Of a DNA stretch of 64,000 nt, positions 1 through 8,465 are shown piece after piece. The translations under genes and the position numbers were made by a program. Where the stretch lies: the NCBI RefSeq assembly GCF_023101085.1, contig NZ_CP064703.1, positions 558,001 to 622,000 on the forward strand, read 5' to 3'. This DNA is from Bradyrhizobium sp. 170. Lineage in GTDB: Bacteria; Pseudomonadota; Alphaproteobacteria; Rhizobiales; Xanthobacteraceae. The notes beneath the pieces are model-generated. The model was not told the DNA's origin, ran no database searches, and saw only the letters and a program-made list of their open reading frames with translations. Each line of letters begins with the position of its first letter. Position 1 is the stretch's first letter.

Positions 1-1
1 G

Positions 2-364
2 CGATTATCGGATGCCGATCGCGAGCGCCTCAGCGCCTATGTCGCCCACTTCAACGCGCGCGACTTCGACGCGATCCGTGCCATGATTTCGGACGACGTG
101 CGGCTCGATCTCGTCAGCAGGACCCGCATGCGTGGCAAGGCCGAAGTTTTCAGCTATTTCGGCAACTATTCGAAGGTCAGCGACTGGCGCCTGGTCCCGG
201 GCCTGGTGGAGGGACATCCCGCCATCCTGGTGTTCGATCCGAACGAACCTGATAAGGGCCCGAAATATTTCGTGCTGCTGGGCTGGTCGTCCGGCAAGGT
301 CGCAACCATCCGGGATTTCCGCCACGCGCCTTATGTCATCGATGGCGCGGAATATCTGGTCTGA
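2..364 (+). CDS. C-terminal part of ECF sigma factor with SnoaL-like domain (5' truncated)
   Basis: The reading frame is open from the left edge of the window, so only about 120 C-terminal residues are present. The visible part reads as a SnoaL/NTF2-like fold: a helix with the pattern YVAHFNARDFDAI, then strands and a final IRDFRHAPY segment. In alphaproteobacteria this kind of tail is commonly fused behind the sigma2/sigma4 domains of ECF sigma factors of the SigJ/ECF41 type, where it modulates activity. The sigma domains themselves lie outside the window, so the assignment rests on family memory. A stand-alone ketosteroid-isomerase-like protein is the alternative. Confidence 0.55.
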   Translation, partial: RLSDADRERLSAYVAHFNARDFDAIRAMISDDVRLDLVSRTRMRGKAEVFSYFGNYSKVSDWRLVPGLVEGHPAILVFDPNEPDKGPKYFVLLGWSSGKVATIRDFRHAPYVIDGAEYLV

Positions 365-376
365 GTGGCAACGTGC

Positions 377-913
377 CTAAACCGCGCGGCGGCCGAATTC
401 GCCATTGGCAACCCGCGCAACACGTGACGCGGTCGCGGCAGGACTGCGCGACGGCAGATCGGGCATCCGAAACGGGTCGCCTGATGTCGGCGCTGAATTG
501 TCCTGCCCGCTGCTCGGCCAAAACAGCAAGGCGAGAAAGAGCGCGAGGTTGACGAGCGCGCCGACGATCGTTCCGTGCTGCCCAGCTCCGAGCGAAATAG
601 CCGGGATCTTGCCGGCAAGGAGCCCATCGATGATCGTAACCGCGATCCATCCCGGAATCACGCAAACCGGATCCCATCCGATATCCCTGATCCGCATCGA
701 CTGCAGCGTAAAGCTCAGCCAGATGAACAGGATCGCGGCGGCGATGGCCTGCCACGAGCTCAGGCTTGGGATCATTCCCTTCGAGGCGTTTTGGAACGCA
801 TGTCCGGCGATGGCGAAGCAGATCGCTGTCATCAGGACCGCGACCGCTATCGTGGCGAGGAAAAAATGCAATCGGCCGAGACGCGCATTGAAGCCGAACA
901 GGAAACCCAGCAT
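377..913 (-). CDS. DUF805 family inner-membrane protein
   Basis: A protein of about 178 residues beginning MLGFLFGFNARLGRLHF, the typical N-terminus of DUF805 proteins, followed by four hydrophobic segments and a polar C-terminal tail. DUF805 proteins are small integral membrane proteins of unknown function. I place the start at the ATG at 911-913 because a purine-rich AAAAGGGG stretch lies just upstream. An in-frame ATG 11 codons earlier lacks DUF805 similarity. It converges with the upstream sigma-factor fragment, with only 12 bases between the two stops. Confidence 0.75.
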   Translation of the reverse strand: MLGFLFGFNARLGRLHFFLATIAVAVLMTAICFAIAGHAFQNASKGMIPSLSSWQAIAAAILFIWLSFTLQSMRIRDIGWDPVCVIPGWIAVTIIDGLLAGKIPAISLGAGQHGTIVGALVNLALFLALLFWPSSGQDNSAPTSGDPFRMPDLPSRSPAATASRVARVANGEFGRRAV

Positions 914-1004
914 CGCACCCACCCCTTTTCGGGTGCACTTGGCCACAGATAGCTTTCCGAGCTGTGAACCGCGCAGGGTACAAGCGGAGGTCGGTTTCCC
1001 ACCG

Positions 1005-1023
1005 TTTTAGGGAATCCCTAAAA
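1005..1023. promoter_or_regulatory. 19-bp palindrome, candidate operator
   Basis: TTTTAGGGAATCCCTAAAA is a perfect inverted repeat: 9-bp arms around one central base. It lies in the divergent gap between the DUF805 gene and the importer operon, about 92 bases from the DUF805 start and 260 from livK. It has no T-run and looks like an operator rather than a terminator. The binding protein is unknown. Confidence 0.45.
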
Positions 1024-1055
1024 TCCGAATGGATTGCCGGGCGGGTGCGACAATT

Positions 1056-1069
1056 GTTGCCTTGGCAAC
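1056..1069. promoter_or_regulatory. 14-bp inverted repeat upstream of the importer operon
   Basis: GTTGCC-TT-GGCAAC is a perfect 6-bp inverted repeat with a 2-base centre. A TATAGT hexamer (1076-1081) follows it. Together they could be a regulated promoter for the importer, about 200 bases upstream of its first start. The rest of the 914-1282 gap shows no gene: short frames there lack a ribosome site and any recognisable product. Confidence 0.35.
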
Positions 1070-1282
1070 CGGCACTATAGTTCTTGCCATCCCCGCCATC
1101 TACGAATTATGGTGCAGGCCATTGGGGTATGAGCCGAAGGTCCAAAGCGGGGCCAGCGGTTCATGCTTGCCGCAGACCGACGATTTCGCGCACAAAATAC
1201 CTCACCTGATAATGAGGCGTGCGGGACAAGCCCGGTCGCCCGGTCGACCGGGTCTGGTACGATAACGAGGAGGGGAGTGATT

Positions 1283-2458
1283 ATGAAAAAGGCATTCTGG
1301 CTGGCGGGCGCGGCGATTCTGGCGCTGGCACAGCCCGCATCCGCAGGCGACACTATCAAAATCGGCTTTGTCTCGACCTTCAGTGGCCCGACCGCTGTAA
1401 TCGGCAACGACATGCGCAACTCGTTCGAGCTGGCGCTGGACCATCTCGGCCGCAAGATGGGCGGCAAGCCGGTCGAAGTGATTTATGAGGACGACGGCCA
1501 GAAGCCTGATGTGGGCAAGCAGAAGACCGAAAAGCTGATCCAGTCCGACAAGGTCGATTTCATCGCCGGCTATATCTGGTCGAACGTGCTACTGGCCTCG
1601 CTCAAGACCGCGGTCGATTCAAAAACCTTCCTGATCTCGGCCAATGCCGGGCCCTCGCAGCTCGCCGGCGAACTCTGTTCGCCTTACGTGTTCTCGACCT
1701 CCTGGCAGAACGATCAGACCCCGCAGGCGGTCGGCACCTACATGAACCAGAAGGGCGTCAAGTCGGTGTTCCTGATCGGCCCGAACTATGCGGCGGGCAA
1801 GGACATGCTGGCCGGCGTGAAGAGCACGTTCAAGGGCCAGGTCGTCGGCGAGGAATATACGGTGTGGCCGAGCCAGCTCGACTTCTCCGCCGAACTCACC
1901 AAGGCCAAGAATTCCAAGGCCGAATCGATCTTCGTGTTCTATCCCGGCGCGGCCGGCGTCCAGTTCCTCAATCAATATGCGCAGGCCGGCATCAAGGCGC
2001 AGATCCCGCTCTATACCGCCTTCACCATCGACGAATTGTCGCTGCCCTTGCAGAAGGAAAATGCGCTCGGCGTTCCCGGCGCCCAGCAGTGGGTCAACGA
2101 CTTGCCGAATGCCGAGAACAAGAAGTTCGTGGAGGACTATCGCAAGAAGTACACCGGCCTGCGTCCGACCTTCTACGGCGCGCAGTCCTATGATGCCGCG
2201 AACCTGATCAACAGCGCGGTTATCGCCGTAAAGGGCGATACCTCGAAGAAGGACGAGATGAAGGCCGAGATGGAGAAGGCCAACTTCAAATCGGTGCGCG
2301 GTCCGTTCAAGTACGGCAACAACCACATCCCGATCCAGAATTTCTACCTGCAGGACGTGGTCAAGGACGCCGACGGTCAGCTCGCCCTCAAGACGGTGGC
2401 CACCATCGTCAAGGACGACCAGGACCGCTTCGCCGACAAATGTCCGATGAAGAAGTGA
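1283..2458 (+). CDS. Branched-chain-amino-acid-type ABC transporter, substrate-binding protein
   Basis: A periplasmic type I binding protein of 391 residues of the LivK/HAAT family. A signal peptide covers about residues 1-21, ending PASA, followed by the family opening IGFVSTFSGPTAVIG. The start is the ATG at 1283, which has a strong AGGAGGGG site 7-14 bases upstream; the open frame extends further upstream without support. It is first in a run with two permeases and two ATPases, so it supplies ligand to that importer. Family members bind amino acids, urea, amides or aromatic acids, and the ligand cannot be read from sequence. The neighbouring glutamine-synthetase-like and Rieske genes suggest an aromatic or amine substrate. 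Confidence 0.9.
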   Translation: MKKAFWLAGAAILALAQPASAGDTIKIGFVSTFSGPTAVIGNDMRNSFELALDHLGRKMGGKPVEVIYEDDGQKPDVGKQKTEKLIQSDKVDFIAGYIWSNVLLASLKTAVDSKTFLISANAGPSQLAGELCSPYVFSTSWQNDQTPQAVGTYMNQKGVKSVFLIGPNYAAGKDMLAGVKSTFKGQVVGEEYTVWPSQLDFSAELTKAKNSKAESIFVFYPGAAGVQFLNQYAQAGIKAQIPLYTAFTIDELSLPLQKENALGVPGAQQWVNDLPNAENKKFVEDYRKKYTGLRPTFYGAQSYDAANLINSAVIAVKGDTSKKDEMKAEMEKANFKSVRGPFKYGNNHIPIQNFYLQDVVKDADGQLALKTVATIVKDDQDRFADKCPMKK

Positions 2459-2492
2459 TGGTTGGCATGGCCGGTGCATGATCTCGCGGATA

Positions 2493-2517
2493 CGCCCTCG
2501 GGCTTGACCCGGGGGCG
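2493..2517 (+). other. Intercistronic stem-loop after the binding-protein gene
   Basis: CGCCCTCGGG-cttga-CCCGGGGGCG forms a 10-bp stem with one G-U pair, 34 bases after the binding-protein stop. A second, weaker hairpin followed by a T-rich stretch lies at about 2551-2586. Such structures between binding-protein and permease genes usually stabilise the upstream message or partly terminate transcription, giving an excess of binding protein. Confidence 0.6.
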
Positions 2518-2606
2518 GTTTGCGACAGATCATCCGCCCAACAAGAAAAATGGCGGCGGCGCAGATGTGCTGCCGCTGTTTTGTTAGGTCTTGAGTATAG
2601 GGATTC

Positions 2607-3524
2607 ATGCTCGTCCTCGTAGAACAATCGCTGAACGGCCTGCAGTTCGGCCTCCTGCTGTTCTTGCTGGCAGCCGGCTTGACGCTGGTGTTCGGCATCA
2701 TGGATTTCGTCAATCTGGCGCACGGCTCGCTCTACATGATGGGCGCGTACTTCGCGGCCACCTTCGTGGCGTGGACGAACAGTTTTGTGCTCGGCATCTT
2801 GCTCGCGCTCGGCGCCACGTTGCTGCTCGGCATCGCGCTCGAATTCATCGCGCTCCGGCATCTCTACGGCCGCGACCACCTCGATCAGGTGCTGGCGACC
2901 TTCGGGCTGATTCTTTTCTTCAACGATGCGGTGCGGCTGATCTGGGGACCGGCCGGCCTGTCGCTGCCGCTGCCGGCCTGGCTGACCGTGCCGGTGCAGA
3001 TCGTCCCCGGCGTGTTCTATCCGGCCTACCGGCTGTCGATCATCGTGGTCGCGCTGGCGGTCGCAGCCCTGCTTTATGTCGTGGTCATGCGGACCCGCAT
3101 CGGCATGCTGATCCGCGCCGGCGCCTCGAACCGCGAAATGATCGGCGCGCTCGGCATCAACATCAAACTGTTGTTCACGCTGGTGTTCGGGCTTGGCGCC
3201 GCGCTCGCCGGCCTTGCCGGGCTGATGCAGGCGCCAATCCTCACGGTGCAGATCGGCATGGGCGAGAACATCCTGATTCTTGCCTTCGTCATCATCGTGA
3301 TTGGCGGCATCGGCTCGATCCGCGGCGCCTTCCTGGCCGCGATCTTCGTCGGCATGATCGATACGCTCGGCCGCGCCTTCCTGCCGGATCTGCTGCGCAT
3401 GGTGCTGAGTTCTGCTGCAGCCTCCACCGCGGCGCCCGCATTGTCCTCGATGCTGATCTATCTGCTGATGGCCATCGTCCTGGTGGTGCGGCCGGAGGGG
3501 CTGTTTCCGGCCGCCAAGCGATGA
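2607..3524 (+). CDS. livH: Branched-chain-type ABC transporter permease (LivH family)
   Basis: An inner-membrane permease of 305 residues with about eight hydrophobic segments. The LivH hallmarks are present: an N-terminal QSLNGLQFGLLLFLLAAGLTLVFGI segment, here cited only for position (residues 7-31), the NLAHGSLYMMGAY stretch and a GGIGSIRGAF loop near residue 230 that contacts the ATPases. The gene sits 148 bases after the binding protein. Its stop overlaps the start of the next permease by four bases, so the two are translationally coupled. The symbol denotes family, not substrate. Confidence 0.9.
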   Translation: MLVLVEQSLNGLQFGLLLFLLAAGLTLVFGIMDFVNLAHGSLYMMGAYFAATFVAWTNSFVLGILLALGATLLLGIALEFIALRHLYGRDHLDQVLATFGLILFFNDAVRLIWGPAGLSLPLPAWLTVPVQIVPGVFYPAYRLSIIVVALAVAALLYVVVMRTRIGMLIRAGASNREMIGALGINIKLLFTLVFGLGAALAGLAGLMQAPILTVQIGMGENILILAFVIIVIGGIGSIRGAFLAAIFVGMIDTLGRAFLPDLLRMVLSSAAASTAAPALSSMLIYLLMAIVLVVRPEGLFPAAKR

Positions 3525-4460
3525 AATCTCACATCAACGTCCGCAACGTCGTCGTGGCGCTCGTCGTGCTTGGCCTCACGCTGCTGCCGGTCTATTCCGC
3601 GCTGACCGGCAACATCTTCATCCTGACGCTGTTCACCCGCATCGTCATCTTCGCGCTCGCCGCCGCCAGCCTCAACCTCATCATGGGCTATGGCGGCATG
3701 ATGAGCTTTGGCCACGCCGCCTATCTTGGCATCGGCGGTTATGCGGTGGGCATCCTCGCCCATGAAGGCATCGGCTCCGGCTTCATCCAGTGGCCGGTCG
3801 CGCTGGCGCTGTCGGCGCTTTATGCGCTCGTGATCGGCGCGCTGTCCTTGCGCACCCGCGGCGTCTATTTCATCATGATCACGCTCGCCTTCGCGCAGAT
3901 GGCCTATTACATCGCCTCGGGTCTTTCGCGCTATGGCGGCGACGACGGCCTCACCATCTACAAGCGCAGCACTTTCGGCGGCCTGATCGACCTGTCGAAC
4001 CGCGTGCAGTTCTATTACCTCTGCCTCGGCTGCCTGTTCGGCGGCGTCTATCTGATCTGGCGCATCATCAATTCGCGCTTCGGCATGGTGGTGCAGGGCG
4101 TTCGTTCCAACGAGCAGCGCATGCAGGCGATCGGCTTTCATGCCAACCGCTACCGGCTGGTTTGCTTCGTCATCTCAGGCACGATCTGCGGCCTCGCCGG
4201 CGCACTTCTGGCCAACAATACCGACTTCATCAGCCCGGCCGGGATGTATTGGACCCGCTCCGGCGAACTCATGGTGATGGTGGTCTTCGGCGGCATGGGC
4301 TCGCTGTTCGGTCCCGTCCTGGGCACCATCGTGTTCCTCCTGCTGGAAGAAGTCCTGTCGCAATTCACCGAATACTGGGCGTTGATCATGGGCCCGCTGT
4401 TGCTGCTGATCGTGCTGTTCGCGCGCGGCGGCATCATGGGCGTGCTCGGGAGGTTTAGCC

Positions 4461-4468
<8 letters not shown>
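3521..4468 (+). CDS. livM: Branched-chain-type ABC transporter permease (LivM family)
   Basis: The second inner-membrane permease, 315 residues with about ten hydrophobic segments. LivM features are MSFGHAAYLGIGGYAVGI near residue 60, TRGVYFIMITLAFAQM near 120, and GGMGSLFGPVLGT near 258. The ATG at 3521 overlaps the livH stop (ATGA), which decides the start. It pairs with LivH to form the transmembrane channel of the importer. The downstream ATPase gene begins inside its last codons at 4461. Confidence 0.9.
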
Positions 4469-5232
<764 letters not shown>

Positions 5233-5240
<8 letters not shown>

Positions 5241-5946
5241 AACCTTGCTGGAAATCGATGGCATCGAGACCTGCTACGGCCTCAGCCAGGTGCTGTTCGG
5301 CCTGTCGCTGAAGGTTCAATCCGGCGAGATGGTCGCCCTGATGGGCCGCAACGGCATGGGCAAGACCACGACCATCCGTTCCATCATGGGCATGACGCCG
5401 GCCCGATCAGGCACCATCCGCTTCGCGGGCGAGAAGGTTCGCAGCCTGCCGTCGTACAGAATCGCAAAGCTCGGCATCGGCCTGGTGCCGGAAGGCCGTC
5501 AGATTTTTCCGAATCTGACGGTGTACGAAAATCTGGTCGCGGCCTCGGGCAACCGTCAGGGCAATCCCGATCCCTGGACCATCGACAAAATCCACGCGCT
5601 GTTTCCGCGGCTCGCCGAGCGCAGCAGCAACATGGGCGTGACCCTGTCCGGCGGCGAGCAGCAGATGCTGGCGATCGGCCGCGCGCTGATGACCAATCCG
5701 AAGCTTCTGATCCTCGACGAGGCCACCGAAGGCCTCGCGCCCCTGATCCGCGAAGAAATCTGGAACTGCCTGTCGATGCTGAAAGGCCGCGGGCAGTCGG
5801 TGCTGGTGATCGACAAGAACGTCGCCAACCTCTCCCGCATCGCCGACCGCCACTACATCATCGAGCGCGGGCGCACGGTGTGGAGCGGGACGAGCGAGCA
5901 GTTGATTGCGGAGCCGGATCTGCAGCACAAGTATTTGGGGATTTAG
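5233..5946 (+). CDS. livF: Branched-chain-type ABC transporter ATPase (LivF family)
   Basis: The last gene of the importer operon, 237 residues from the ATG at 5233, which overlaps the livG stop. Walker A is GRNGMGKTT, the signature is LSGGEQQMLAIGRAL and Walker B is LLILDEATEGLAP. The switch region reads VLVIDKNVANL, with lysine-asparagine where LivG has glutamate-histidine. This variation is common in LivF-like subunits of urea, amide or aromatic importers and supports a non-leucine substrate. A gene-coding upstream GTG is less likely because it lies deep in livG. Confidence 0.88.
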
Positions 5947-5962
5947 GCCGCGCTCTCTCAGC

Positions 5963-5993
5963 CGTCATTGCAACCCGTTGGCTCGCAATGACG
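5963..5993. repeat. Short copy of the CGTCATTGCGAG palindromic repeat
   Basis: CGTCATTG ... CGCAATGACG, 31 bases, is a minimal copy of the repeat family seen full length at 6813, 39347, 45925 and 49080. It directly follows livF. Confidence 0.7.
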
Positions 5994-6048
5994 TTGATAG
6001 ACCGTCGTCATGGCCGGACAAGTTTTGACCGAGACTTGGGGAGAAATA

Positions 6049-6729
6049 ATGACAGTCCGAGTCGAGTACGATGAAAGCGCCTGTCAATTGGTCGTGCATG
6101 TTTTTTGCAAAGATCTATCGTCTGATAGAGAAATCGAAAATACTTTTGGCGATCTCGATACGGCGCTGGGCAAAATTGAGGAAAACCTCGACGACGACCT
6201 CAACAAGTCGTCGCCAATATTCTTTTTTCTTATAAACATCGAGGCAGAAGGTGTGCCCTCAGGTCCAGGCGAGGGCGTTCCTTACGAACCGGGAGAGTAT
6301 GGTTTAGGTCCTCGCAGTCCCTGGGAAGTTTTTTGTCCACCGTTTTGGACGAAAGCCAGCGCCGTTCCACATTTGCGTCAGCGCGTGAAGGATTGGATCG
6401 TGCGTCTTGAGAAGACATTAAAATTGGCAGAAACCCATTCCCGCTCAACGGCTAGTCTCTGGGAGCATGATGAAACTCAATTTGGCGAGCCGCTGGCAAC
6501 TCATATGGCGCTTTTCGACGTTGAATTCGTGCCTTATTATACACGACTATTGCGTTTGTGGGATCCCGGGCATGAAGTCCACATGGGCGGGGCCGTCATT
6601 GAGATCATTAACAAGCACGGGATTCGAGCCGAAACCGAGGAATTGATATTGGCTTATACGGAGTGGGAGGGTTCCGGCTCCGACGAGTTGGGCCTCCTTG
6701 AATTGCTCCATCAATCGAAAGGCCGATAG
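6049..6729 (+). CDS. Unrecognised 226-residue protein, probably acquired
   Basis: A soluble acidic protein with no signal peptide or membrane segment. The start is the ATG at 6049, preceded by GGGGAGAA. I do not recognise the family. Features visible are an acidic N-terminal third, a Pro/Gly-rich loop near residues 85-100 ending in SPWEVFCPPFW, a basic amphipathic helix around 115-130, and a C-terminal part with FDVEFVPYYTRLLRLWD. Its base composition and codon use are visibly more AT-rich than the flanking operons (ttattatacacg, aaaatactttt), and palindromic repeats flank it on both sides. It therefore looks horizontally acquired. An immunity-type or other accessory role is possible but unsupported. 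Confidence 0.7.
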   Translation: MTVRVEYDESACQLVVHVFCKDLSSDREIENTFGDLDTALGKIEENLDDDLNKSSPIFFFLINIEAEGVPSGPGEGVPYEPGEYGLGPRSPWEVFCPPFWTKASAVPHLRQRVKDWIVRLEKTLKLAETHSRSTASLWEHDETQFGEPLATHMALFDVEFVPYYTRLLRLWDPGHEVHMGGAVIEIINKHGIRAETEELILAYTEWEGSGSDELGLLELLHQSKGR

Positions 6730-6756
6730 AATTTCGTCACCACGCCAAGAGCGTGG

Positions 6757-6780
6757 ATGCCCGGGTCAAGCCCCGGGCAT
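6757..6780. repeat. Inverted repeat, terminator-like
   Basis: ATGCCCGGG-tcaagc-CCCGGGCAT, a 9-bp perfect stem 28 bases after the stop at 6729. There is no T-run. It belongs to a common style of intergenic palindrome (cccgggtcaagccccgggcatga) and may end transcription from either side. Confidence 0.6.
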
Positions 6781-6812
6781 GACGAGTGGCGAGGGCGCGG
6801 GAAACCTCACCA

Positions 6813-6896
6813 CGTCATTGCGAGCGCAGCGAAGCAATCCATCTATCCTCACGGGGAGAGATGGATTGCTTCGTCGCTTCGCTCCTCGCAATGACG
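6813..6896. repeat. Long palindromic repeat, CGTCATTGCGAG family
   Basis: Outer arms CGTCATTGCGAGCG and its complement enclose a second pair, AGCAATCCATCT / AGATGGATTGCT. The whole 84 bases can fold into one hairpin. It sits between convergent genes ending at 6729 and 6917. Other copies are at 39347, 45925 and 49080. Confidence 0.85.
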
Positions 6897-6916
6897 GGGA
6901 GAAGCTTCGTACCCGC

Positions 6917-8377
6917 TCAAAACATCTCGAAATATTCGCGGTGCTCCCAGTCCGAGACCTCGGCCTGAAACCGCTCGATCTCTGCGTTCTTGATGTGGAC
7001 GTAGTAGTCCACGAACTCCGCCCCCAGCGCCTGCCGGAAAAACGGATCGTCCTGCAGCGCGAACACTGCCTCGCGAAGACTCTTCGGCAGCAGCGCGGCC
7101 TTGGTCTCATATGGCGTATCCGCCGACGGTCCCGGATCTAGTTTGCGGTCGACGCCGTCGAGGCCGGATAGAATCTGCGAGGCCATGTAGAGATAGGGAT
7201 TGGCCGCCGGCTCGCCGATGCGGTTTTCCAGCCGCGTAGCAGCGTCGCTCGGGCCGCCGAGCACGCGGATCATGACGCCGCGGTTGTCGCGGCCCCAGAT
7301 CGCGCGGTCCGGCGCCAGCGAGTAGGAACGGTAGCGCTTGTAGCCGTTGACGGTGGGTGTCGTGAACACGGTTGACGCACGCGCATGCTCCAGCAGGCCT
7401 GCGAGATAGGCGCGGCCGAATTCGCTCAGCGCCTCTCCGTTGTCGCTGGCCATGAACGCATTCTCGCCGTTCGCGCGCGAGACCAGCGATTGATGCAGGT
7501 GCCAGCCGGACGCGAATACGTTCGGCAGTTTCGGCCGGCACATGAACGTAGCGTGATAGCCGTGGCGGCGGGCGATCTGCTTCACGGCGGATCGAAACAG
7601 CACCATGTTATCGGCGGGCGTCAGCCCTTTGGTCGGCTGGAAGGTGAATTCGCACTGGCTCGGGCCGAACTCGACCTCGACCGACCGCAAGGGCAGGCCG
7701 AGCGCCAGCACGTCGCGGCGGATGATTTCCAGCGCCGGCTCCATCTGGTCGTAGCGCTGCTCGGTCAGATATTGATAGCCGTGCGACAGCAGGCTCACTG
7801 AAGGAGGCCGCCCCGGCTGGCCGGCATCTTCAGGGGCCATATGCGCGTCGTCGAGCTTGAAGAGATGGAATTCGACTTCGAGCCCCGCGACGAAATCGTA
7901 ACCACGGCTTTCCAGTTGATCGAGCACCTTGCGATAGAGGTGCCGCGTGGCGAACGGCACCGGGCGGCCGTCGCTGAAATAGAGGTCGCACAGCAGCCAG
8001 CCGGTGGTCGGTGCCCATGGCAGCATGCGAAACGTTGTTGGGTCAGCTACCATCAACACATCGGCGGCGCCTTCCATCTCCTTCATGCCAAAACCGCCGC
8101 CGGCCGTGAACACCGGGAACACCGTTTTGTGCGAGGTGTCCTTGGCCAGCATCGTAGTGGTGATGGAGCAGCCGCTTTCCAGCGACGCAATCGCTTCGGA
8201 TGCGACCAGCGTCTTGCCGCGCAAGATACCGTGCTGGTCGGGAAACGATAGCCTGACGACTTCGAGCTTCTGCTCCTCGACGATCTTGCGCAGGCGGCTG
8301 GCCGCTTCCTGCTGTTCTCCAGACCACAGCCCGTGACGTTCCACGAAACTCAACGCCAATCCCCCATCTTCCGTCAT
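6917..8377 (-). CDS. Glutamine-synthetase family ligase (gamma-glutamyl-amine ligase type)
   Basis: A protein of 486 residues covering both GS domains: beta-grasp (about 35-135) and catalytic (about 145-470). Visible GS motifs are GLEVEFHLF, GPSQCEFTFQP, the ATP/ammonia-site ASGWHLHQSL and the RLENRIGEPAANPYLY segment. The NGYKRYRSYSLAP stretch resembles PuuA-like and anilide-synthetase-like members rather than GlnA. Such enzymes join glutamate to an amine using ATP. It lies 88 bases downstream of a Rieske oxygenase on the same strand, an arrangement reminiscent of aniline-type pathways where the amine is first gamma-glutamylated. The substrate is inferred only. The ATG at 8375-8377 lies inside a palindromic repeat; an in-frame GTG 11 codons later may be the ancestral start. 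Confidence 0.85.
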   Translation of the reverse strand: MTEDGGLALSFVERHGLWSGEQQEAASRLRKIVEEQKLEVVRLSFPDQHGILRGKTLVASEAIASLESGCSITTTMLAKDTSHKTVFPVFTAGGGFGMKEMEGAADVLMVADPTTFRMLPWAPTTGWLLCDLYFSDGRPVPFATRHLYRKVLDQLESRGYDFVAGLEVEFHLFKLDDAHMAPEDAGQPGRPPSVSLLSHGYQYLTEQRYDQMEPALEIIRRDVLALGLPLRSVEVEFGPSQCEFTFQPTKGLTPADNMVLFRSAVKQIARRHGYHATFMCRPKLPNVFASGWHLHQSLVSRANGENAFMASDNGEALSEFGRAYLAGLLEHARASTVFTTPTVNGYKRYRSYSLAPDRAIWGRDNRGVMIRVLGGPSDAATRLENRIGEPAANPYLYMASQILSGLDGVDRKLDPGPSADTPYETKAALLPKSLREAVFALQDDPFFRQALGAEFVDYYVHIKNAEIERFQAEVSDWEHREYFEMF

Positions 8378-8454
8378 TCCGGGGCGATGCGCAGCATCGA
8401 ACCCGGAATCTCGAGATTCCGGGTCTGGTCCTTCGGACCATCCCGGAATGACGG
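8371..8454. repeat. Long palindromic repeat, CCGTCATTCCGGG family
   Basis: CCGTCATTCCGGG at one end matches CCCGGAATGACGG at the other. Inside are CCCGGAATC-tcga-GATTCCGGG and GGTCCttcGGACC. It fills the gap between the oxygenase and ligase genes and overlaps the ligase start codon. Confidence 0.85.
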
Positions 8455-8465
8455 TGCCACAAATC

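Noticed and set aside
1029..1265. 78-codon frame before the importer
   Set aside because: No ribosome site and no family-like sequence; overlaps the promoter region.
1619..2713. 364-codon minus-strand frame opposite the binding-protein gene
   Set aside because: Antisense to a clear gene with a strong ribosome site; no recognisable protein.
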